Made by a program: the position numbers and the translations under genes
Notes under the pieces: generated by a model
Database searches by the model: none
Seen by the model: only the letters and a program-made list of their open reading frames with translations
What the model was told of the DNA's origin: nothing
Assembly (NCBI GenBank): GCA_002470925.1
Contig: DKOX01000126.1
Span: forward strand, 1 to 12,927
Length of the DNA: 12,927 bases
Direction of reading: 5' to 3'
From: Opitutia bacterium UBA7350
GTDB taxonomy: Bacteria; Verrucomicrobiota; Verrucomicrobiia; Opitutales; Coraliomargaritaceae
Shown: positions 7,508 to 12,927 of the stretch, piece after piece
How positions within the stretch are numbered: the first letter of the stretch is position 1
How the letters are laid out: each line of letters starts with the position of its first letter

Positions 7508-8027
7508 TTCCCGCGCCTTTATTTTCCTTGGAGCCAACCTCCTCCTCTTCTATCTGGTTCAACTTGTAAACAGTAGCCTAGCGAGCCTCGGAATCTACCT
7601 TCTCCTTTTAGGTCTAATGCCGGTCCTGCCCGCCCTTTACCTGAAACCACGTTCCGCATTTATCTGCATACTCCTCTCCGGCCTCTGGATCGACGCCGCC
7701 TGTCCCGTGCCTTTCGGATTTTTCACCACCCTCTTTCTCCTCGCCGGAACCCTCACCAGCTTACTGCGCCACCGCCTCCGCCCAGAGCACAGCTTTCATC
7801 CCTCTATTCTCGCTCAATTTTTCAACCTTGGCGTCATCCTGATCCTGACACTCCGCAAAGGTGCTGGAAATTATTTTGTATTGGAATTATGGATACAAAC
7901 CGCCCTGATCATCCTGACCTCAAGCCTCGCTCTCTTGTTGATCACACCTTGGTTTTTTCGCTTCCAGCGTATGCTAATTGCGTTCTTCCGCCTGGACCCT
8001 GAACCGGAAGGCCTCCCTATTCGTTAA
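7497..8027 (+). CDS. mreD: Rod shape-determining membrane protein MreD
   Basis: The 176-residue protein is very hydrophobic, with about five or six membrane segments (near 7-24, 31-48, 54-68, 72-90, 105-119 and 131-155). The segment SAFICILLSGLWIDAACPVPFG (53-74) resembles the conserved MreD block around a membrane Asp followed by a Pro/Gly turn. MreD is poorly conserved, so the call rests mainly on topology, size and position between mreC and mrdA. In the elongasome, MreD helps assemble MreC and PBP2 in the inner membrane. The ATG lies 11 bases inside mreC and is preceded by GGAGG. The short soluble C-terminus ends 7 bases before mrdA. Confidence 0.85.
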   Translation: MFIDSRAFIFLGANLLLFYLVQLVNSSLASLGIYLLLLGLMPVLPALYLKPRSAFICILLSGLWIDAACPVPFGFFTTLFLLAGTLTSLLRHRLRPEHSFHPSILAQFFNLGVILILTLRKGAGNYFVLELWIQTALIILTSSLALLLITPWFFRFQRMLIAFFRLDPEPEGLPIR

Positions 8028-8034
8028 ACCGGAA

Positions 8035-9993
8035 ATGGAACCGCTTGATCATCACAAAGGGGAAAACCCACGCATCCTCTTCTTTATTTGGCTAACCCTC
8101 GCGCTCACCGCGATCCTGATTTCCGGTCTGGCGTGGCGACAACTCATTGACCGCGATGCCTACGAGGTCATTGAAAAGCGCCAAACCGAACGCCGTATTT
8201 TAAAACCGGGCCCCCGGGGGGACGTCTATGACCGTCGTGGCCGACTCCTGGTCGGGAACCGCCCCCATTATTCTGCAGTTGTCTATCTCGATGATCTGCG
8301 CCCGGAATTTCGCTCCCGTTATTCCAAACTGCTCAAGACGGCCCGTGCCGTCATCAATGAGCGCTTTAACGAAATGCCCCCGGAGGAACGCCCCGATTCC
8401 CTGCCGCACCCCGACTACAATAAACTTCAATGGCAGGCTCGAAAGGAAGTCATCCAGCAATACCTCGATCAAATCAATGCGATTACCGGGCGCGAAGACC
8501 GTCTCAAAGAAAGCCAACTGATTCGCCACTTCAACGAAAACCTCCTCCTCCCCCTGCCTCTTGTCCGAGATCTGACCCCCAACCAATACGCCCGACTCGT
8601 TGAACAAATACCACCCCCGCCCGGTTCCCCGATCCAGATACACACCGATACCGCCCGCTACTACCCTTACCGCGAACTCGCCGCCCATCTCTTGGGCTAT
8701 GTTCAAAATAAAAATCTTGCGCCCGAAGAATTCCCAAATGACGGCATCAAGACCTTTGCCTTTCAGAAAAAAGTCGGGCGTTCCGGCCTCGAAGCCTCTT
8801 TCAATGATGAACTGACCGGGACCACCGGACGTGAACTCTGGCGCGTGGATCCCCTTGGTTTTCAGGATACCCGCCTCGAACTCGATGCACCGCAACAAGG
8901 GCAATCGCTCAATATCAGTATCGATATCGACCTGCAGCGCGCCGCAGAAACCGCCCTGGGGGAACGTACCGGAGCAGCGGTCGCTCTTGATATTCACACC
9001 GGGGAAGTCCTCGCGCTCGCCAGTCATCCCACCTATAATCAAAACCACCTGAGCCCTTTCATCCCTCAGGCGACCTTTGACCAAATCAATGAAACGGGTG
9101 CCTGGCTAAACCGCGCCCTTCAACTCTCCTATCCCCCGGGCTCCACCTTTAAACTCCTTACCGCCATCGCGGGAATGCGCCACGGTTCAATTGACCCTGA
9201 GACCACCCATCATTGCAGCGGGGTCTACCGCGTCGGAAACCGCGTCTTTCGCTGTCATGCCCGGAACGGTCACGGAAACGTGCAATTGGCGGATGCGATT
9301 GAGGGCAGTTGCAATGTTTTCTTCTACGCCGAAGGCCTCTCGATGGGTATTGATGTGCTCAGCGCCGAAGCCCAGCGTTTTGGCCTTGATCAAAAAACCG
9401 GAATCGAACTCCCCTATGAGACGAAGCGCAACATCGTACCCTCCAAGGAGTGGAAACGCGAGGCGACCGGTTCGGGTTGGGTTCCAGGCGACACCGCCAA
9501 CACTGCGATTGGACAAGGCTTCCTCCTGGCAACTCCCTTGCAGATGGCTTGCTTTACCGCCTCGCTCGCCCGGAATGAAACCCGCACCCGTCCAACCATC
9601 CTCGCCAGATCTCCGCATGAAAGCGAGTCCGTCGATCACGGTGGAGAGGCCCTCGACCTCACCCCGCGTCAGCGCGCCCTTCTTTGGCAAGGCATGGAGC
9701 GCGTTACCGGTCGCGATGGAACCGGACGTCTCGTCGGCATTGACGATTTCCGTACCGCCGGAAAAACCGGCACCGCTGATTTCCGCGCCCACGGCAAAGA
9801 AGTAAACCTCGCATGGTTTATTGGCTTTGCTCCCGTGGAGAATCCGCAAATCGCGGTTGCGGTTATGGTCGAAGGCACCGAGGAAAGCCAGGCATATCAC
9901 GGCGGATCCACCGCCGGACCAATCGCCAAAGACCTCTTCCTCGAATTCATCAAACAATACCCCGAGCGCGCCGGGAAACTTGCAAAACCCTAG
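8035..9993 (+). CDS. mrdA: Penicillin-binding protein 2, elongasome transpeptidase
   Basis: The 652-residue class B penicillin-binding protein cross-links peptidoglycan during side-wall growth. A short cytoplasmic tail precedes one membrane anchor (about 13-32), then the pedestal domain starting LKPGPRGDVYDRRGRLL (56-72), and the transpeptidase domain. The active-site motifs are S370-T-F-K373 in YPPGSTFK, S425-C-N427 in EGSCNVF and K577-T-G579 in AGKTGTADF. The pattern of Cys394 and Cys407 around VYRVGNRVFRCHA is typical of PBP2. The frame is open upstream to an ATG at 7978 inside mreD, but ATG 8035, 7 bases after mreD, gives the usual short tail. There is no good Shine-Dalgarno sequence, so coupling to mreD is likely. 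Its TAG stop (9991-9993) overlaps the ruvC stop on the other strand. rodA, the usual next gene, is absent here. Confidence 0.95.
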   Translation: MEPLDHHKGENPRILFFIWLTLALTAILISGLAWRQLIDRDAYEVIEKRQTERRILKPGPRGDVYDRRGRLLVGNRPHYSAVVYLDDLRPEFRSRYSKLLKTARAVINERFNEMPPEERPDSLPHPDYNKLQWQARKEVIQQYLDQINAITGREDRLKESQLIRHFNENLLLPLPLVRDLTPNQYARLVEQIPPPPGSPIQIHTDTARYYPYRELAAHLLGYVQNKNLAPEEFPNDGIKTFAFQKKVGRSGLEASFNDELTGTTGRELWRVDPLGFQDTRLELDAPQQGQSLNISIDIDLQRAAETALGERTGAAVALDIHTGEVLALASHPTYNQNHLSPFIPQATFDQINETGAWLNRALQLSYPPGSTFKLLTAIAGMRHGSIDPETTHHCSGVYRVGNRVFRCHARNGHGNVQLADAIEGSCNVFFYAEGLSMGIDVLSAEAQRFGLDQKTGIELPYETKRNIVPSKEWKREATGSGWVPGDTANTAIGQGFLLATPLQMACFTASLARNETRTRPTILARSPHESESVDHGGEALDLTPRQRALLWQGMERVTGRDGTGRLVGIDDFRTAGKTGTADFRAHGKEVNLAWFIGFAPVENPQIAVAVMVEGTEESQAYHGGSTAGPIAKDLFLEFIKQYPERAGKLAKP

Positions 9994-10580
9994 GCGAGTT
10001 CACGCCAGGTAAAGGCGTGGCAAAGCGCGACCGCCGCCGCATCCGATTCGTCGTAACGCTTGCTGAAATCGGTTCCCGTCAAGCTTTGCAGGGTGCGGGC
10101 TACCTGTTCCTTACTGGCACGGCCCGCCCCCACAACCGCTTGCTTGATCCGCAGGGGCGCGTATTCAAAAACCGGCAGTCCGCGCATCGCCGCAACCCCA
10201 ATCACGACCCCCCGCGCCGCCCCAAGGATTTGAGCGGTCTGGAAATTCTGTACATAAATCGTCTCCTCCACCGCGACATGGTCAATCTTGTGTTGATCGA
10301 TAAAATCCTCCAGCTGATTGCCAATCGCCCCCAAACACTCCGCCTGCGAAAGCTTGGGTTTTAACTTCAGGGTCGTGCTTTCCAATAAAAATGGCGCTTC
10401 CCCGGCACGATATTTCAAGACCGCAAAACCGCTCCCCCGCAAGCTGGGATCAACCCCCAGCACAACCCCTGAAAATTGCGCCGCCGGCGACACCGAGGCC
10501 TGCCCCTTCGAGGTTTCCTTGGCCGGGCCTCCCCGCGCGACATAGTCTGCCCATAATTTACGTGTCGATTTGCGCCCCAT
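9990..10580 (-). CDS. ruvC: Holliday-junction endonuclease RuvC, with N-terminal extension
   Basis: The protein resolves Holliday junctions made by RuvAB during recombinational repair. From the ATG at 10580 it has 196 residues. The four acidic catalytic residues fit the family: Asp44 in VVLGVDPSLRG, Glu105 in VAVEETIYVQN, and Asp177 and Asp180 in YDESDAAAVALCHA. The block FQTAQILGAARGV and the basic region APLRIKQAVVGAGRASKEQV are typical. RuvC normally starts about five residues before the first Asp motif; here there are some 40 extra residues, basic and then Ala/Ser-rich. Start choice is open: ATG 10601 (203 residues, weak AAAGG upstream), ATG 10580, or GTG 10493 (167 residues, close to the usual 173, with AAGGGG nine bases upstream). 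It is the only minus-strand gene, convergent with mrdA and divergent from truA. Confidence 0.92.
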   Translation of the reverse strand: MGRKSTRKLWADYVARGGPAKETSKGQASVSPAAQFSGVVLGVDPSLRGSGFAVLKYRAGEAPFLLESTTLKLKPKLSQAECLGAIGNQLEDFIDQHKIDHVAVEETIYVQNFQTAQILGAARGVVIGVAAMRGLPVFEYAPLRIKQAVVGAGRASKEQVARTLQSLTGTDFSKRYDESDAAAVALCHAFTWRELA

Positions 10581-10629
10581 CTCTGCAACACAGCCTTGCA
10601 TCCCCCGCGCCTTTGGCAAGCATCCTTAC

Positions 10630-11367
10630 ATGCGCTGGAAATGCATCTGCGCCTACGACGGCACCGAATTCGACGGCTGGCAACGCCAGACCGAGAGCAA
10701 CGGTATTCAAAATATCCTTGAAGACGCCCTGGGGCAGATCTTTGACCGAGCCATCAAAACCCACGGCAGCGGCCGTACCGATGCCGGAGTCCACGCCCGC
10801 GGGCAATGTTTCCATTTCGACGCCGCATGGCCCCATGATTCCGGCAAGCTCATTCGCGCCCTCCATTCGATCCTCCCGCAGACGATTCAAATCCGTTCCG
10901 CAACCGCCGTGCCTGAATCCTTTCACGCCCGCCACTCCGCCATCGGCAAACGTTACATTTACCGCTTTTATTTGGGCCGCGCCAACCCGCTCGAGCAACG
11001 CTACCTCTGGGCCTGCCGCGATGTCCCCCTCGACCTGCCCGCGATGCGACAAGCCGCTCAAATTCTGGTCGGCACCCACGATTTCTCCGCCTTTGGTGCA
11101 ACCCACGGCAAGGATAGTGACCCCAACCCCGTCAAAACCATTCACCGCCTCGATCTCGTTCAGAAAGGGCGCCACCTCACCATGACCACCGAGGGCAGCG
11201 GCTACCTCTACCGGATGGTTCGCAGTTTTGCCGGGGCCCTCTACGCCGTCGGTCGCGACCGCCTCAGCCCCGACGACATCCGCGAGATCCTCGCCTCCCG
11301 CACCCGCACCCACCGCATCGTCACCGCCCCCGGAACCGGCCTCTGCCTCGACCGTGTTTTTTATTGA
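10630..11367 (+). CDS. truA: tRNA pseudouridine synthase A
   Basis: The 245-residue enzyme converts uridines 38-40 in the anticodon stem-loop of many tRNAs to pseudouridine. The N-terminus MRWKCICAYDGTEFDGWQRQ is the standard TruA start. The catalytic Asp51 lies in GRTDAGVHA (48-56), followed by QCFHFDA. The active-site Tyr block GKRYIYRFYLG (106-116) and the C-terminal YLYRMVRSFAGAL (192-204) are present. Length is normal. The frame runs back to a TTG at 10570 overlapping ruvC, but ATG 10630 fits the family start exactly. No clear Shine-Dalgarno sequence is seen in GGCAAGCATCCTTAC. The 49-base gap to ruvC must hold promoters for both genes if ruvC starts at 10580. Confidence 0.96.
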   Translation: MRWKCICAYDGTEFDGWQRQTESNGIQNILEDALGQIFDRAIKTHGSGRTDAGVHARGQCFHFDAAWPHDSGKLIRALHSILPQTIQIRSATAVPESFHARHSAIGKRYIYRFYLGRANPLEQRYLWACRDVPLDLPAMRQAAQILVGTHDFSAFGATHGKDSDPNPVKTIHRLDLVQKGRHLTMTTEGSGYLYRMVRSFAGALYAVGRDRLSPDDIREILASRTRTHRIVTAPGTGLCLDRVFY

Positions 11368-11370
11368 TTG

Positions 11371-11391
11371 ATACATCCAATTCATACATCC
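11371..11391 (+). repeat. Direct repeat ATACATCC before vapB
   Basis: ATACATCC occurs at 11371-11378 and again at 11384-11391, 13 bases apart start to start. The second copy overlaps the left arm of the inverted repeat at the vapB start, so the repeats may be half-sites of the same operator or extra binding positions for the antitoxin. Seen directly; function inferred. Confidence 0.5.
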
Positions 11392-11402
11392 TTATATGTA
11401 TG
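11383..11402. promoter_or_regulatory. Inverted-repeat operator candidate on the vapB start codon
   Basis: CATACAT (11383-11389) and ATGTATG (11396-11402) form a perfect 7-base inverted repeat with a 6-base spacer; the right arm contains the vapB ATG. Ribbon-helix-helix antitoxins commonly bind such repeats and repress their own operon, strengthened by the toxin. Placement on the start codon suggests control of transcription and possibly of initiation. A TTGATA (11368-11373) could be a -35 element, but no convincing -10 at normal spacing was found. Confidence 0.55.
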
Positions 11403-11594
11403 AAAACGACCCTAAATATTGATCCGGAATTGATTGAGGAAGCCACCCGCCTAACCGGTGTGAATGAAAAAACCGCGCTTGTGCGCATGGGTCTTGAAGC
11501 CTTGGTCCAGTTGCAAAGCGCCCACCGCCTTGCAAACCTCGGCGGCAGCGAACCCCGACTCACCCCCGTCCCCCGTCGCCGCGCCAAGCCATGA
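11400..11594 (+). CDS. vapB: VapB-type antitoxin (ribbon-helix-helix)
   Basis: The 64-residue protein begins MKTTLNIDPELIEEATRLTG, the ribbon-helix-helix start of the VapB antitoxin family (PF09957-like). The strand KTTLNID would pair in a dimer and contact DNA. The middle NEKTALVRMGLEALVQLQSA is helical, and the C-terminal part (about 46-64) is rich in Pro and Arg, likely the region that wraps the toxin. The ATG at 11400 is chosen because the family starts there; the frame is open to a TTG at 11364 that overlaps the end of truA. No Shine-Dalgarno sequence precedes it. The stop overlaps the toxin start in ATGA, the usual tight coupling. The gene begins 32 bases after truA. Confidence 0.88.
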   Translation: MKTTLNIDPELIEEATRLTGVNEKTALVRMGLEALVQLQSAHRLANLGGSEPRLTPVPRRRAKP

Positions 11595-11944
11595 CCCTCG
11601 TTGATACTTCTGTCTGGATTGACCACCTCCGGCGAAAAAACGCGGAACTTGTCGAAGCACTCGGCAAAGGGATGGTTTATATGCACCCCCACGTATTGGG
11701 CGAACTGGCCCTCGGCAACCTACAACAACGCAAAACATTAATGCACCTCTTTCAGGCGCTCCCGCAAATCCCTGCTGCTGAAAACGAGGAAGTCCTTTAC
11801 CTTATCGAAAAGCACCGCCTCATGGGTCGCGGCATAGGCTGGATTGATGCCCACCTGCTGGCGGCATGCCGCCTGCATGCCTGCAATCTATGGACCCGCG
11901 ATAAACGCCTACAACAACTCGCCAAGACTCTGGGAGTGGCCTGA
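11591..11944 (+). CDS. vapC: VapC-type PIN-domain toxin
   Basis: The 117-residue PIN-domain ribonuclease would cut RNA (in known VapC toxins often tRNA or rRNA) when not held by its antitoxin. The metal-binding acidic residues are all present: Asp5 in LVDTSVWIDHLR, Glu38 in VLGELALGN, Asp86 in GIGWIDAHLLAA and Asp104 in WTRDKRLQ. It therefore looks active. It overlaps the antitoxin by four bases (ATGA), lacks its own Shine-Dalgarno sequence, and ends 6 bases before comF, so read-through from the toxin operon into comF is likely. Its RNA target cannot be told from sequence. Confidence 0.93.
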   Translation: MTLVDTSVWIDHLRRKNAELVEALGKGMVYMHPHVLGELALGNLQQRKTLMHLFQALPQIPAAENEEVLYLIEKHRLMGRGIGWIDAHLLAACRLHACNLWTRDKRLQQLAKTLGVA

Positions 11945-11950
11945 AGAACA

Positions 11951-12682
11951 ATGGCGTCCTTTCTGCAAACTACCCTGGGCACCGCCGCCGACCTGCTCTT
12001 TCCGCGTAGTTGCGTCCATTGCGCCGGACCGGTTGCGCGGGGAAAGTATCAATACCTCTGTCCCTCTTGTGCCCGCGAGCTACAGTTCTGCACACCCCCC
12101 GCCTGCAAAACCTGCGGATATCCCTTCTTTGGAGCGGTCATTGCAGCCCGCGAATGCCCCCACTGCACCGAACTGGATCCGGTCTTTGAAAAAGGGAAAA
12201 GCCTCTTCCTTGCAAAAGGTCCGGGGCGCAGCCTTTTGCACGCCCTCAAATACCAACAGGGTTTTTATATCCTCAAAGACCTCGCCCGGATGCTCCAGGA
12301 GAACCCCCATTTCAGGGCATTCCTGCGCGGTGCTATTCTCGTACCGGTCCCCCTTCATCCCACAAAACTACGGGATCGGGGCTTTAATCAAAGCGAACAA
12401 ATCGCCCGCACCCTCCTCCGCAACAGCGATGCCCAGGCGGTTGAACTCCTCCTCGAACGCAAAGAATTCACCGAATCACAGACCCAACTCGACCGCAAAG
12501 ATCGTATGCAAAACGTAAAAAATGCCTTTGCCATCTCCTCTGCGGCTAATTTAATGAGCCATACAAATTACATCCTCGTGGACGATGTCTTCACCACTGG
12601 TTCGACCCTCAACGCCTGCGCCCGCACTCTTCGCGCCGCCGGTGTGACCCATATCCGGGCAGTCGCCATCGGCCACGGCTAA
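11951..12682 (+). CDS. comF: ComF-family phosphoribosyltransferase-like protein
   Basis: The 243-residue protein has an N-terminal zinc-finger region with paired cysteines (Cys21/Cys24, Cys37/Cys40, Cys52/Cys55 and Cys69/Cys72) and a C-terminal type I phosphoribosyltransferase domain. Family blocks are ALKYQ (98-102), VPVPLHPTKLRDRGFNQSE (131-149), RMQNVKNAF (185-193) and the PRPP loop ILVDDVFTTGSTL (208-220). ComF/GntX proteins are needed for DNA uptake in naturally competent bacteria, where they act in the cytoplasm on incoming single strands; the reaction is not established. It starts 6 bases after vapC. GAAGAA just before the ATG is too close to be a standard ribosome site. No other competence gene is in the window. 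Confidence 0.92.
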   Translation: MASFLQTTLGTAADLLFPRSCVHCAGPVARGKYQYLCPSCARELQFCTPPACKTCGYPFFGAVIAARECPHCTELDPVFEKGKSLFLAKGPGRSLLHALKYQQGFYILKDLARMLQENPHFRAFLRGAILVPVPLHPTKLRDRGFNQSEQIARTLLRNSDAQAVELLLERKEFTESQTQLDRKDRMQNVKNAFAISSAANLMSHTNYILVDDVFTTGSTLNACARTLRAAGVTHIRAVAIGHG

Positions 12683-12705
12683 CACCAACTCTCCCCCTTA
12701 AGATA

Positions 12706-12927
12706 ATGGCACTTTTCGGCAAACCGAACTACTCAACCGTCACGGTGAAGAAAAAAGATATCCCCAAGGACCTTTGGACCAAGTGCCCAAAGACCGGTGA
12801 GATTATTTATAACCGCGTCCTCAAGGAAAACCTCATGGTGGTTCCCAGCAGCGGTTACCATTTCCCGCTCAATGCCCGCGCCCGCATTGCGGCCTTGCTC
12901 GACGAAGATTCCTTTGAGGAAAAAGAC
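12706..12927 (+). CDS. accD: Acetyl-CoA carboxylase carboxyltransferase beta subunit (3' end missing), zinc ligands altered
   Basis: Only the first 74 residues are in the window. AccD with AccA transfers carboxyl from biotin to acetyl-CoA, the first step of fatty acid synthesis. The N-terminus MALFGKPNYSTVTVKKKDIP, then LWTKCP, LKENLMVVP and GYHFPLNARARIAALLD, aligns without gaps to bacterial AccD. E. coli AccD binds zinc through Cys27, Cys30, Cys46 and Cys49. Here Cys27 is kept, but the aligned positions are Thr30, Val46 and Ser49, so the ribbon cannot bind zinc in the known way. The frame is open throughout and flanking residues are conserved, so a sequencing frameshift is not the cause. 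The catalytic crotonase-like domain lies beyond the window. ATG 12706 has no Shine-Dalgarno sequence and lies 23 bases after comF. Confidence 0.85.
   Translation, partial: MALFGKPNYSTVTVKKKDIPKDLWTKCPKTGEIIYNRVLKENLMVVPSSGYHFPLNARARIAALLDEDSFEEKD

Noticed and set aside
8200..9957. Two long minus-strand open frames (294 and 256 residues) across mrdA
   Set aside because: mrdA motifs are intact on the plus strand in the same DNA; the antisense frames show no family features.
9813..10364. Plus-strand open frame opposite ruvC
   Set aside because: Arg/Pro-rich translation without domain features; ruvC catalytic residues on the minus strand explain the region.
10558..11385. A 275-residue minus-strand open frame across truA
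   Set aside because: Gly/Ala-rich composition with no motif, opposite a complete truA.
12706..12927. Frameshift or sequencing error as cause of missing AccD cysteines
   Set aside because: Residues on both sides and between the altered positions stay in register with AccD, so three independent codon changes, not a frame error, are required.
1..12927. CRISPR arrays, insertion sequences, tRNA genes or a new multi-gene defence system
   Set aside because: No regular repeats, transposase, cloverleaf or unexplained gene cluster was seen; every sizeable stretch is covered by a recognised gene.

Overview
The window is a compact bacterial chromosome segment, about 57-58% GC by eye, with genes almost end to end and no stretch over 100 bases without one. 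The gene set is mostly core housekeeping. The best guess for the source is a Verrucomicrobiota bacterium of the Opitutia type, an inference from protein flavour (AccD, MreB and RuvC) and the rarity of Shine-Dalgarno sequences, not a proven assignment. I see no rRNA, tRNA, CRISPR array, insertion sequence or phage gene.

Layout. Bases 1-459 hold the 3' end of a SpoU/TrmH-family rRNA 2'-O-methyltransferase (RlmB-like). Next come tyrS (522-1703), a Bcp/PrxQ-type peroxiredoxin (1739-2212), aconitase acnA (2270-5005) and a small STAS-domain protein with an unusual tail (5025-5528). A 95-base AT-rich gap with a good promoter candidate opens the cell-shape operon: mreB (5624-6646), mreC (6656-7507), mreD (7497-8027) and the elongation transpeptidase PBP2, mrdA (8035-9993). 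The Holliday-junction resolvase gene ruvC lies on the minus strand (9990-10580); its stop codon is interlocked with that of mrdA. Divergent from ruvC is truA (10630-11367), followed by a VapBC-type toxin-antitoxin pair (11400-11594 and 11591-11944) with a clear inverted-repeat operator on the antitoxin start codon, then comF (11951-12682), and finally the 5' end of accD (12706 to the window edge).

How the parts work together. MreB filaments, MreC/MreD and PBP2 form the elongasome that builds the lateral cell wall; its usual partner rodA is not here. RlmB, TyrS and TruA serve ribosome and tRNA function. Aconitase serves the TCA cycle and contains an oxidant-sensitive iron-sulfur cluster, so a peroxiredoxin next door is sensible though possibly coincidental. 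VapBC looks like a small accessory insertion between housekeeping genes.

No wholly new multi-gene system is apparent. The strongest oddity is the AccD N-terminus: three of its four zinc-ribbon cysteines are replaced, while the surrounding residues still align without gaps to normal AccD. Others are a Thr for the first His in the TyrRS HIGH motif, the STAS protein with a Cys-rich patch and helical tail just upstream of mreB, and the operator built into the vapB start codon.
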